From assembly GCF_963675635.1 (NCBI RefSeq), contig NZ_OY776488.1:3120001-3184000 (forward strand): a stretch of 64,000 bases of DNA, written 5' to 3'. This DNA is from an uncultured Pseudodesulfovibrio sp. (GTDB lineage: Bacteria > Desulfobacterota > Desulfovibrionia > Desulfovibrionales > Desulfovibrionaceae). Position 1 is the stretch's first letter, and every line of letters begins with the position of its first letter. The translations under genes and the position numbers were made by a program. Shown in pieces: positions 43,177 through 52,013 of this stretch. The notes under the pieces are model-generated. The model was not told the origin of the DNA, made no database searches, and saw nothing but the letters and a program-made list of their open reading frames with translations.

Positions 43177-44508
43177 ATGACCCCGGCTCCCCCGCCTTCC
43201 CCCAACGACAAGAACGTTGATGTAAGTGACGTTCTGAATGACAACACGCCCGAGAACGAAGGGTTTGATCCAGATTCCGTGGATGCTGATTTCGAGCAGG
43301 AGCTTGAAGATCTCTTTGCCGACGATCTGGATGATGATGTGTCCGCTGAAAGCCACGACGGGCCTGTGCTGCTGGACGACATTGCCGAAAAAGCGGATGA
43401 ATTTAGTGATTCTGACGCTGTGGCAGACTCTGTTGCCGAAGCCGACGATGACGATTTGATCGTGCTTGATGATATCATTGAGGATGATGAAGATGAACCG
43501 CTGGTACTTGATGATGTTGTGGAGGAAGTGACGGATGAAAGTGCCGCCGAGGTCGAAGCCTTGGTGGACGATATCGCCGAGATCAACGCACCTGAGCCGG
43601 AACCTGTCTTCGAAGCCGATGAGGACGCCATTGAATTGGATGACCTTGTAGCTGAAGTTGACGATTCAGACGATGAACTTTTGGAACTTGATGATCTGTT
43701 GGAAGAGGCTTCCGAAACTGAAGTTGAAGAAGACGTAAGTTCCGAGGCGGACTCTTGGGATAACCCCCTCGAATTGACGGAAGAGTCGTCTGAAAACATG
43801 GCTGAAGACAGCCTCCTTGAAGAACTGGAAGAGCCTGCAGTCGAGGCGGCTTCTGAACCAGAAATCGAAGAAATTTCTTTTGAATCCGAAGATATGGTGG
43901 ACGTGGCGCTGGCAGAGGATACTGTGCCGGAAGTGCCGGTTGAGCACGCTGTTCCTGAAGAAGACATAGAGTCCATCATGGATGCTCCCGAGCCGGAGCC
44001 TGAACAGGATGTCATCAATCCGGCCGTGGTCGGAAATGTGTTTCAAGATATTCGCAAAGCCGAACAGTCTGCTGAAGAAATGGATAGTGAGCTGACTGGT
44101 CTTGATGCGTTGGAAGATGATGCCATTGAAGATGTGGATAGTCTGCTCGACAACGTTGAAGTGGATGTCTCCGATGTCGTTGACGTTGAAACTGACGACG
44201 ATATGGACATGTCCGATTTGGATATGGACGCCAATCTTGATGATGTCCTGGCTGCCGAGATCATGCCGCCTGATGCGGGACATGATGTCTCGAACGACGT
44301 GGATGTTGACCAGCTTTTGGTGGATGTCCGGTCTGAAGCAGGTGAAGCCACTGTTGCTGATCTTCAGGACAAGATCGCCATGCTCGAATCGCGTGTGGAA
44401 GATCTTGAAATGCGACTTCGCGATGAAATAGCTCAGATGGTGCCGGCAGAAGCCGCGCGAATAATCCGCGAAGAGATTGTCGCATTGGCGAGTGAATTGG
44501 ACGATTGA
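43177..44508 (+). CDS. Very acidic, repeat-containing hypothetical protein with C-terminal coiled coil
   Basis: A 443-residue protein, strongly rich in Asp and Glu and with few basic residues before the last 70. It holds recurring hydrophobic-LDD units at about 64-68 (VLLDD), 95-99 (IVLDD), 109-113 (LVLDD), 152-156 (IELDD), 169-173 (LELDD) and 352-356. The C-terminus (390-438) is helical: LQDKIAMLESRVEDLEMRL, then VPAEAARIIREEIV, which superficially resembles the C-terminal assembly helix of PopZ-type scaffolds. No signal peptide or enzyme domain is seen. AGGAGGT precedes the ATG. The function is unknown. Confidence 0.85.
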   Translation: MTPAPPPSPNDKNVDVSDVLNDNTPENEGFDPDSVDADFEQELEDLFADDLDDDVSAESHDGPVLLDDIAEKADEFSDSDAVADSVAEADDDDLIVLDDIIEDDEDEPLVLDDVVEEVTDESAAEVEALVDDIAEINAPEPEPVFEADEDAIELDDLVAEVDDSDDELLELDDLLEEASETEVEEDVSSEADSWDNPLELTEESSENMAEDSLLEELEEPAVEAASEPEIEEISFESEDMVDVALAEDTVPEVPVEHAVPEEDIESIMDAPEPEPEQDVINPAVVGNVFQDIRKAEQSAEEMDSELTGLDALEDDAIEDVDSLLDNVEVDVSDVVDVETDDDMDMSDLDMDANLDDVLAAEIMPPDAGHDVSNDVDVDQLLVDVRSEAGEATVADLQDKIAMLESRVEDLEMRLRDEIAQMVPAEAARIIREEIVALASELDD

Positions 44509-44531
44509 TCCGGTTCTTTATCGAACAAATG

Positions 44532-44561
44532 AAAAGCCGACCAGAAGGTCGGCTTTTTTTG
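44532..44561 (+). terminator. Intrinsic terminator of the acidic-protein gene
   Basis: Stem AAAAGCCGACC / GGTCGGCTTTT with loop AGAA, then TTTTG. The next gene, leftward, ends at 44567. Confidence 0.9.
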
Positions 44562-44566
44562 TGCAA

Positions 44567-46021
44567 TCAGGTTCCGCAGAAGGTTTGCAGAACACGTTCG
44601 GTTGGCTCCGGCGGCTTGCGATATTCGTGGTGGTTGGGTTGGTCGGCGTACGGCGTGCTTAGCACTTCGATGAGCCTGTGAGTGAAGGTGAAATTCCCAT
44701 GATCTTCCGCTGCACGGATTGCTTCTTCGATACGATGATTCCGTGGAATATAGGCTGGATTCGTCGTGCGCATGGATTGGCTGACTTCTGCCCTGGTTCT
44801 TGCTTCCTGATCCAGTAATGCCTGCCAATCCGCGATCCATTGATCGATGAGCTTTCTGGAAGAGAACAGTGATGCAAACGGGGGTGTGTCTGTGGTTGCG
44901 TTACTCAACAGGCGAAAGGATTCTGTAAAGTCCACATGGTCCTGATGCATGATTTCAAGCAGTCGCTTGACGTGGGCGAATCCGTGGTCGCTTTCCGAGG
45001 CCAGTCCTATCTTGGCGCACATGCCGGTGCGGTAGTGGTGAGCAAAGGTTGGAGTGAAGGTTGCGAGAATATCTTCGCCTATAGCTTTGGCGCTTTGTTC
45101 GTCTTTGTGCAGGAACGGAATGAGACAACCACCCAGACACCCCATATTCCATTGAGCGATGAGCGGCTGTTGATTATAGGCATACCGCCCCGTGTGATCT
45201 ATGGAACTGAATACCTGCGCTGGGTTGTAATTGTCCATGAAGGCGCATGGCCCATAGTCAATAGTCTCGCCTGAAATAGCAGTATTGTCTGTGTTCATGA
45301 CACCGTGAATGAATCCGACACACATCCATTGAGCCAGCAGCTGTGCTTGTGCGTTACAGACGGCCCTGAAGAAATGAGCAACGGGGGAGGCTTCTTTTGC
45401 GACTTCGGGATAATGTCTTTTGATGGTGTAGTCTACCAGTGTTCTGAGTGCCTTCAGGTCGTTTCTGGCGGCAAAATATTCAAAGGTACCGACCCGGATG
45501 AAACTGGCTGCCATCCGTGTCAGAATGGCTCCAGGCACAGGGGCTTCCCTGTAAACCGTTTCCCCAGTGGAGACCATGGCCAGTGCTCGGGCTGTCGGGA
45601 TGCCGAGAGCGTGCATGGCTTCGGAAACAATATATTCCCGGATCACTGGTCCAAGTGGCGAGCGTCCATCGCCATTTCTGGAGAATGCGGTTTGTCCGGA
45701 CCCTTTGAGCTGGATGTCACATCGTTTCCCTTGATCCGTGACAATCTCGCCCAAGAGGACTGCACGACCATCGCCGAGCTGGTGCACGAAGTGACCGAAC
45801 TGATGACCAGCGTAAGCCTGGGCAATAGGGTCCATGCCTTCCATGAGCACATTGCCGGAAAAGAGTTCGGCGAGTTGCTGGTTATTGTCAGGGAGTTGGA
45901 GTCCTAGTTCATCTGCCAAAGGGGTATTCAGACGAATGAGGCTGGGCTTTTCTACGGCAACAGGTGAAATTCGTTGAAAGAAATGGTTCGGCAGTTGCGT
46001 GTAACTGTTGTCAAATATCAT
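44567..46021 (-). CDS. selO: SelO/YdiU protein adenylyltransferase
   Basis: A 484-residue pseudokinase-fold enzyme that attaches AMP to protein Ser/Thr/Tyr. AYAGHQFGHFVHQLGDGRA and LLGEIVTDQGKRCDIQLKG are typical, as is GVMNTDNTAISGETIDYGP. The C-terminus TFCGT has Cys at the place where eukaryotic SelO carries selenocysteine. The targets in this organism are unknown; oxidative-stress proteins are known targets in other bacteria. Its ATG overlaps the stop of the kinase-like gene upstream (ATGA). Confidence 0.94.
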   Translation of the reverse strand: MIFDNSYTQLPNHFFQRISPVAVEKPSLIRLNTPLADELGLQLPDNNQQLAELFSGNVLMEGMDPIAQAYAGHQFGHFVHQLGDGRAVLLGEIVTDQGKRCDIQLKGSGQTAFSRNGDGRSPLGPVIREYIVSEAMHALGIPTARALAMVSTGETVYREAPVPGAILTRMAASFIRVGTFEYFAARNDLKALRTLVDYTIKRHYPEVAKEASPVAHFFRAVCNAQAQLLAQWMCVGFIHGVMNTDNTAISGETIDYGPCAFMDNYNPAQVFSSIDHTGRYAYNQQPLIAQWNMGCLGGCLIPFLHKDEQSAKAIGEDILATFTPTFAHHYRTGMCAKIGLASESDHGFAHVKRLLEIMHQDHVDFTESFRLLSNATTDTPPFASLFSSRKLIDQWIADWQALLDQEARTRAEVSQSMRTTNPAYIPRNHRIEEAIRAAEDHGNFTFTHRLIEVLSTPYADQPNHHEYRKPPEPTERVLQTFCGT

Positions 46022-46962
46022 GGCTGCTCCAAGAATTGCTGCCAGGCGGGAAGCAGGGTGTCTATGGAATTGGCGAGCAGTCGCATGTATCTGATTTCAA
46101 GATCGATCATTTCAGTGTCATGGCGCCTGAGCCATTCCGACATCCATGCGAAGCGCATACCAAGAATGAGTTCCGGCAGGAGTACGAAATTCGTTTTTTC
46201 AAGACAGCCGACTTCGTTGAGTGTTGTGAGCAGGGCCGGGGTCAGACCACGCACAAGGGCCAACGGGTCTTCAATGCCGATACAGCCGAGACAGTTGGCT
46301 ACATCAAACAGGGCGGGGCGCACACCGATGAACTCCCAATCAATGACCGCGGCAACGGATTGTTCGCGCCAAATGATGTTGAGGGGGTGAAAATCCCCGT
46401 GAGATAAGACCATGGGCAGTTCGTTCCATGCTTCGAAAAGAGGGGTAAGTGAGTTAAGAACCGGTAGCAGGGCTTCGTGAATATTTGGATTGCGCGGGGC
46501 CAATGTTGCCATGAGGTTGTTGACGTAGCTTTCCAGAATAAAGGGAGGATCTATGTCGAACTCCTGAATGGCGGGATCTGCATTATGCAACGTAACGAGG
46601 ATGTCTCCGAGGTTGCGCCCCCTTTCGCTGTCCTCGATGAATTCCGGTTGTAGGAGCGGTGTACCGGGAATAAAAGGGGAAAGCTGAAAGTGGGAATTGT
46701 CGTGTTCAGCAACGAACCGTCCATTGAGATCAGGAATATAGGCAGGGACTGGAAACCCCGTGTTTTCGAGAGACGACAAGGCATGGCCGATGCGTTCCCG
46801 GCGTTCAAACTGGCCGGGGCGGAGCTGTTCCAGCATCCACACCCGGCCTGTGTCGTCTTCCATCAAGGCACGGTCCAGACATCGCTGGGGACTGCCGGGC
46901 AATGCCATGTCAGGGCGGGGACGGCCTGGAACCAGTCCCCACAAGGTGAGTTTTTTAATCAC
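46018..46962 (-). CDS. APH-family phosphotransferase (aminoglycoside phosphotransferase fold)
   Basis: A 314-residue kinase-like protein with SHGDFHPLNIIW (catalytic HGDxxxxN) and VIDWEFIGVRP (metal-binding D). Such proteins phosphorylate small molecules such as choline, homoserine or fructosamines; the substrate cannot be inferred here. I start at GTG 46962 (VIKKLTLWG), 5 bases after the lipoprotein gene stop; an upstream start at 46998 would overlap that gene by 31 bases. It is coupled to selO downstream. Confidence 0.82.
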   Translation of the reverse strand: MIKKLTLWGLVPGRPRPDMALPGSPQRCLDRALMEDDTGRVWMLEQLRPGQFERRERIGHALSSLENTGFPVPAYIPDLNGRFVAEHDNSHFQLSPFIPGTPLLQPEFIEDSERGRNLGDILVTLHNADPAIQEFDIDPPFILESYVNNLMATLAPRNPNIHEALLPVLNSLTPLFEAWNELPMVLSHGDFHPLNIIWREQSVAAVIDWEFIGVRPALFDVANCLGCIGIEDPLALVRGLTPALLTTLNEVGCLEKTNFVLLPELILGMRFAWMSEWLRRHDTEMIDLEIRYMRLLANSIDTLLPAWQQFLEQP

Positions 46963-46967
46963 GTTGC

Positions 46968-47516
46968 TTATTCTCGGGGCAGGCCGAAAGCGGTGCACAA
47001 TTCATTCATGTTGTTGCGGATGATATCCTGCTCTGAGAGAGGAACCTGCTTGTCGACTTCGGCTTTGAAGACTTCCATCTGACCGCCCATCTGCTGGGCG
47101 AACATCTGTTCCATCATTTTTTTCTGGTCTTCAGGCATGCCTTCCATCTGTGTCGCGACCTGCTTGTTCATGATGTTAAGCTGCTCCATGTTCACCATGG
47201 CCATGGAGTGGCTGTAAATATACATGAAACGCTCTTCATCCCATCCCTTGCTTTTCACTTCAGCCAGAATCTTGGAGGACAGGGCTGCGCCGTCGGCCTC
47301 GGTCATGTCGTGTTGTGACCATGCGGTCAGGGTCGAGATCTTCGGGATGTCTTCAAGGAACTGCTTGAACTCCGACTCGGAGAAGGGACCGCCCACTTCT
47401 TCGACTATGGTCTTGCCTTCTGAAGAAAGGTTCGGGTCGTCGGCAATGTCGTCACTGCAACCGGGCAACAGACCGAAGATCAAAAGCAGACAGAAGGCGT
47501 ATACACATTTTTTCAT
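46968..47516 (-). CDS. Hypothetical lipoprotein
   Basis: A 182-residue lipoprotein: hydrophobic stretch 4-18, lipobox LLPGC with Cys20. The mature part is acidic and helical, with a Met/Gln-rich stretch near 118-150 (KMMEQMFAQQMGGQMEVF). I recognise no named family. It is first in a three-gene unit with the APH kinase and selO. An AGGAG-type site precedes the ATG at 47516. Confidence 0.8.
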   Translation of the reverse strand: MKKCVYAFCLLLIFGLLPGCSDDIADDPNLSSEGKTIVEEVGGPFSESEFKQFLEDIPKISTLTAWSQHDMTEADGAALSSKILAEVKSKGWDEERFMYIYSHSMAMVNMEQLNIMNKQVATQMEGMPEDQKKMMEQMFAQQMGGQMEVFKAEVDKQVPLSEQDIIRNNMNELCTAFGLPRE

Positions 47517-47815
47517 GGTGTCTCCTTATATGGATAATGGAATGGATTCTTCTACTAGCATATATTGGGTCATGGGGTTTTCGTCAACAAAACCTCAGAT
47601 GTTTCGGATATACGCGACGTTGCCGTGATTTGTGTGTGGGGCGGTGTGCTAAGAATAAGACTGGTTTTTCGCCGCCGAGTGTGGCGATTCTGATGCGTTG
47701 GTGCCTGTGGTGATGCTTGTGGATGCTCCTGTCAGGGCGAGGGTTTTATTCTGGAGTGAACTCAGATACAGTCTGTCTTCACGCAAAAAACAGACGATGA
47801 GGAAGAGAATACACC

Positions 47816-48973
47816 ATGACGTTGAAAGTGAGCAGGCGAAGACCTTTGGTGGCCCAGTCCGAGATACGAAATATGACCCTGGAGTGCGCACGCGTGTCCG
47901 GTGTGAATCTGGCGCAGGGCGTATGCGATCTGCCCGTGCCGGATATGGTCATCAAGGGGGCTGAAGAGGCCATGAGAGCGGGAACTAATACCTACACCCG
48001 TTTCGACGGGCTGCCGCGGTTCCGTGAGGCCATTGCCGCCAAGCAGAAACGATACACCGGCATGGATGTCGACCCCGAGAGTCAGGTTGTCGCTTCCGCC
48101 GGTGCCACTGGAGCTTTCTACGCTGCCTGTCTTGCTCTGTTGAATGAAGGGGACGAGGTCATCGTTTTCGAGCCGTATTATGGCTATCATATCGTAACCA
48201 TGGCCTCGCTTGGGATAACCCCGGTTCCCATTGTCCTGAACCCGCCGAATTGGGATTTTTCCGCTGAAGATCTGGAAAGGGCTGTTACTTCAAAAACCCG
48301 GGCCATGATTCTGAATACGCCGTCCAACCCTGCGGGCAAGGTGTTCTCGCGCGAGGAGTTGGAACGTATTGCCGACTTTGCAGAGTCGCATGATATTTTT
48401 GTCTTTACTGATGAAATCTATGAACATTTCGTGTTCGATGGTCATGAACATATCAGTCCGGCAACACTGCCGGGTATGGGGCGCCGGACGATCACCATTT
48501 CAGGTCTTTCCAAGGTTTTTGCCATTACCGGCTGGCGGCTCGGGTATGCCATCTGTGACCCTGAGTGGGCACTGCCAATTGGTCATTTCAGTGACCTTGT
48601 GTATGTCTGTGCTCCTGCGCCATTGCAGATCGGTGCGGCAAAAGGGTTGGAAGAGTTGGGACCTGATTACTACCAGAGCGTGTCCGACGATCACCAGATG
48701 AAGCGGGATCTGTTTTGTGCTGCATTGCAGGAGATAGGTCTGACGCCTCATGTACCGGATGGTGCTTATTATACGCTGGCCGATGTGACCTCTGTGCCGG
48801 GAAGGACAGCCAAGGAACGCGCCCTGTATCTGCTGGAAAAGACTGGTGTGGCCTGCGTACCCGGTTCGGCCTTTTATTCCGGTCCTGTCGGCGAGACCCT
48901 GGCCCGTTTCTGCTTTGCCAAGGAGATGGACGCCCTTGAGGATGCCATGAGCCGCTTAAGGGGGTTGCGATAA
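47816..48973 (+). CDS. Pyridoxal-phosphate aminotransferase, class I (aspartate/kynurenine type)
   Basis: A 385-residue fold-type I PLP enzyme. TYTRFDGLPRFREAIA, NTPSNPAGKVF (168-178), FTDEIYEHFVFDG and ISGLSKVFAITGWRLGYA give the conserved core; K233 is the Schiff-base lysine. It differs clearly from the aminotransferase at 264, having NPAGK instead of NPTG. The substrate is unresolved. The stop overlaps the start of the zinc-finger gene (TAATG), so the two are translated together. Confidence 0.9.
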   Translation: MTLKVSRRRPLVAQSEIRNMTLECARVSGVNLAQGVCDLPVPDMVIKGAEEAMRAGTNTYTRFDGLPRFREAIAAKQKRYTGMDVDPESQVVASAGATGAFYAACLALLNEGDEVIVFEPYYGYHIVTMASLGITPVPIVLNPPNWDFSAEDLERAVTSKTRAMILNTPSNPAGKVFSREELERIADFAESHDIFVFTDEIYEHFVFDGHEHISPATLPGMGRRTITISGLSKVFAITGWRLGYAICDPEWALPIGHFSDLVYVCAPAPLQIGAAKGLEELGPDYYQSVSDDHQMKRDLFCAALQEIGLTPHVPDGAYYTLADVTSVPGRTAKERALYLLEKTGVACVPGSAFYSGPVGETLARFCFAKEMDALEDAMSRLRGLR

Positions 48974-49308
48974 TGAACGATGCCCAGAGACAGGAATTCA
49001 AGGAATATGCTCAGGCAGAGATCGAGTCCCTGAAAACGGAAATTCCCCGGCTCAAGGAACTGCTCAAACCTGTGGCCCCGGACAATGCCATTGGTCGCAT
49101 CTCGCGTATGGACAACATCGTCAATCAGTCCGTGGCCGAGGCGCAGCTTTCAAAAAGCAAGGTTCGGCTGGTTCGTTTGAAGGAATCTCTGAAACGGGTT
49201 GATGAGGACGAGGACTTCGGCCTGTGTATCGAATGCGACGAGCCTATCCCTATGGCGCGGCTTAAAGCCATGCCCGAGACCGAGCTCTGCGTGGACTGCG
49301 CGGAGTAG
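48973..49308 (+). CDS. DksA/TraR-type zinc-finger protein
   Basis: A 111-residue protein with an N-terminal coiled-coil hairpin (about 1-75) and a C-terminal zinc finger C-x2-C...C-x2-C (CIECDEPIP and LCVDCAE). In DksA the coiled-coil tip reaches into RNA polymerase to alter initiation. This short form is nearer TraR/YbiI-type. It is fused in translation to an aminotransferase gene, unlike standard dksA. Confidence 0.88.
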   Translation: MNDAQRQEFKEYAQAEIESLKTEIPRLKELLKPVAPDNAIGRISRMDNIVNQSVAEAQLSKSKVRLVRLKESLKRVDEDEDFGLCIECDEPIPMARLKAMPETELCVDCAE

Positions 49309-49318
49309 CGAGCCTTTC

Positions 49319-50293
49319 TTAAGCTCCAAATGCCATGGTGTAGATGCGCTTGAGCATGAAGGAAGGCATTTGGCTGTCCCAGTGCCCAGTGGTCTTGGCC
49401 CATGCCCATACGAGTAACAGAACGACCACTGTGCCGATGCCTACGGTCAGCCATGGAATATTTTTCCCGAGCACGGAAAATGACAGGCAGTCGTCCACTG
49501 GGCATTCTCCAATACATTTTGCGCAGCCGATGCATTCAGGCGATCGGACAATCCTTTTTTCGTGCACGGTGATGCCGGCTGGACAGCGTGCCGTACACTT
49601 GCCGCAATCAATGCATGTCGTGGTGTTGCGTTTGACGTGGATCGGACCGACCCATGCGAAGAGACCCAGAAGCGCGCCGTATGGGCAGAGATATCGACAC
49701 CAGAAGTTGCGGACAACCACGCTCAGGATGGCGAGTACCCCGATGATAATCAGAGACAGCATTGACGGGTTGGTGAAAAAAGCGAGCATTTTTGCATCGG
49801 ATACCATGTTGTACGGCCCGGAGATGAACGCATCCAGAGAGCGGGCGTCCATGGAAAAAATCGCGAAACAGAATCCGCCGAGCAAGATGTATTTTATGGC
49901 AGTCAACGGGATATCGATCCATTTAGGCGGGGTCTGAGCCAGCTTCATTTTGCGACCGACGCGCTCAAGTATGCTTGAGATAAATCCGATGGGGCAGACA
50001 TAACCGCAGAATCCCTTACGGAAAAGAAAGGCCATGAGCAGGGCCGCGATGAAGATAGACAACCCTGCCGGGTGAACAGAGTCCCACTGTCCGGTCATGA
50101 CGAATCTGCGAAAGCCGAGCAGGGCGCTGATGGGCAGGAATCCTTCCACGGCGCCGGGTTTGGGGACGAATATATCGGACGAGCCGTTCGCCCACGCGAG
50201 AAAGGCTGTGAAGCGGAATCCCACATAGATGCAAAACAGCGTAAATATGGTCTGAACAATGAGACGGAAGCGAAGCGGAGAGATGTATTTCAT
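49319..50293 (-). CDS. 4Fe-4S polyferredoxin-type membrane protein (NapH/NosR/YccM-like)
   Basis: A 324-residue membrane protein with about five spans. Two CxxxCP-type motifs flank membrane helices (CGYVCPIGFISS and CRYLCPYGALLG), and two ferredoxin clusters are CIDCGKCTARCPAG and CIGCAKCIGECPVD. Such proteins move electrons from quinol toward periplasmic or cytoplasmic redox partners. No nap, nos or related genes flank it, so the partner is unknown. It faces the DksA-like gene tail to tail. Confidence 0.87.
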   Translation of the reverse strand: MKYISPLRFRLIVQTIFTLFCIYVGFRFTAFLAWANGSSDIFVPKPGAVEGFLPISALLGFRRFVMTGQWDSVHPAGLSIFIAALLMAFLFRKGFCGYVCPIGFISSILERVGRKMKLAQTPPKWIDIPLTAIKYILLGGFCFAIFSMDARSLDAFISGPYNMVSDAKMLAFFTNPSMLSLIIIGVLAILSVVVRNFWCRYLCPYGALLGLFAWVGPIHVKRNTTTCIDCGKCTARCPAGITVHEKRIVRSPECIGCAKCIGECPVDDCLSFSVLGKNIPWLTVGIGTVVVLLLVWAWAKTTGHWDSQMPSFMLKRIYTMAFGA

Positions 50294-50387
50294 GAAGTGC
50301 CTGTCTGGTTTCAGGCACCTCTATCCAATGTCAGCCGCAAGGGCAACCGTGTGCATGTGTTGCACATAGACACTATTTACGGGACTT

Positions 50388-52004
50388 TTACGCTTCTTTT
50401 GTCTTTTTTGATTCGATACCTGAAATATCCATCTCTTTGCATATGTGGGAGGCTAAACCAAGACCGGCCTCGGCAAAAACGTTGTAGGATGTATTGACTC
50501 CGGCCTCGCGGAGAACTTCGATTTCATCATCATATGTGGCCATCGCAGCGATCTCGCCAGGAAAATTTCGTTCTTTGAGTTTCTTAATGACATAAAGTTG
50601 CGAAGTGAGGTTGGGCAAAGTCAGAATGACGAGCCTGACCATGCCTCCAGAAGTGGGAATTTTGTACCATAAGTCAGGGTCTGTGACGTCGGCAAGGCTA
50701 ACCTGTTTCCCCTTTTCCAGTAGCACGTCCACAGTGTCGGCGTTGAAATCAATGCCCAGGACTACGGGGCCATACTTGTCGGTGAAATAGTCATATGCAC
50801 CGACACCAACTCGTCCCATACCTATCACAAGGATTTGCCATGTCCCAACTTCGTATTGTTCTTCGTCTTGGTGACGTTCGACGGTTTCAAATAGGTTCAA
50901 GAAACGGTGTGCCTTTTCGAAAATGAGGTCTGCCATCTTGTTGAAAGGCGAGGCAATGACAAACGAGATAGCCAGAGCCACTGCAATTGCAAGAAGCCAG
51001 TTTCGGTCGATCCAGCCGTTGTTCACGGCCAGTCCGCCTACAATCAGGCCGAACTCGCTGTAGTTGGCCAGATTCAATGATGTGATAAAGCTTGTCCGCG
51101 CTTTCAGACGGAATCGGGTGAACAGGAAGAAGAACAGTGCCACCTTGATGGGAGCTGCCAGGACAAGCAGAAGCGCCGCATTCAGGGTGTCGAGTGAAGG
51201 GAGTCCGGCCAATCCAATTTCAAGGAAGAAACCGATCAACAGGAAGTCCTTGATGGAATAAAGAGCGGAAGCGAGGTCGCTGGCTCTGGCATGCGGGGCA
51301 AGCAGCATTCCCATGATAAGTGCGCCGAGGTCCGCTTTGAGCCCCACGAAGTTAAAGGCCCACGCCCCGGCCACGAATGCCAGGAAAAAGCCGAACAGGA
51401 CCTGTAATTCACTGTGACCGATGCGGTTGAGTATACGCATGAACACCCAACGAGCTATGGGCAGTGAGGCTATAACGACGATTGCCCATGCGGACGGGAT
51501 CTTGCCTGTGGAAAAAGTGAGAAATAGCACGGCAAAGATGTCCTGAATAACCAGGACTCCGATGGCTGTCCTGCCATTGAGCGAAGACGATCTGCCACTT
51601 TCTTCAAGAATCTTTACGGCGAAGACGGTGGATGAGAAACTGAGCGCAAAGGCGATCAGTAGAGCTGTTTTCAGGTCTAGGTCAGCAAATAAAACCACGC
51701 CATATGCAGCTAATCCCATTAATCCTGCTGAGAACAGAGCCACAGTGATGAGCATGTGTAAGGATGCGCCGGCCCAAACCTCAGGCTTAAGGAGGTTCTT
51801 GACTTTGAGTTTGAGACCGATGGTAAAGAGCAGAATGGTGACGCCTATGTCGGCTATCCCTTGGATAGCCGGTCCCGATGTGTAGCCCTGCGTTGACAGC
51901 GCGAACCCTGCGACGAGATATCCTACTAACGGCGGCAGTCCGAAGCGGCTTGCCAAATATCCGAAACCGAAGGCAAATATAATGACGAGTGGATCAAGGT
52001 GCAT
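50388..52004 (-). CDS. CPA2-family cation:proton antiporter with RCK/TrkA-N domain (KefB/YbaL-like)
   Basis: A 538-residue protein: a Na_H_Exchanger domain (1-380, about 12 spans; GLPPLVGYLVAGFAL and FSSTVFAVKILEESG). A cytoplasmic NAD-binding RCK domain (about 395-530) follows, with ILVIGMGRVGVGAYDYF. It should exchange K+ or Na+ for protons under nucleotide or redox control. Only 9 bases separate it from the ion-channel gene before it. Confidence 0.92.
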   Translation of the reverse strand: MHLDPLVIIFAFGFGYLASRFGLPPLVGYLVAGFALSTQGYTSGPAIQGIADIGVTILLFTIGLKLKVKNLLKPEVWAGASLHMLITVALFSAGLMGLAAYGVVLFADLDLKTALLIAFALSFSSTVFAVKILEESGRSSSLNGRTAIGVLVIQDIFAVLFLTFSTGKIPSAWAIVVIASLPIARWVFMRILNRIGHSELQVLFGFFLAFVAGAWAFNFVGLKADLGALIMGMLLAPHARASDLASALYSIKDFLLIGFFLEIGLAGLPSLDTLNAALLLVLAAPIKVALFFFLFTRFRLKARTSFITSLNLANYSEFGLIVGGLAVNNGWIDRNWLLAIAVALAISFVIASPFNKMADLIFEKAHRFLNLFETVERHQDEEQYEVGTWQILVIGMGRVGVGAYDYFTDKYGPVVLGIDFNADTVDVLLEKGKQVSLADVTDPDLWYKIPTSGGMVRLVILTLPNLTSQLYVIKKLKERNFPGEIAAMATYDDEIEVLREAGVNTSYNVFAEAGLGLASHICKEMDISGIESKKTKEA

Positions 52005-52013
52005 GGGTAGGTC

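Noticed and set aside
43164-44018. 284-codon serine-rich frame opposite the acidic protein
   Set aside because: The Ser richness mirrors Asp/Glu codons of the sense strand; no ribosome site is seen.
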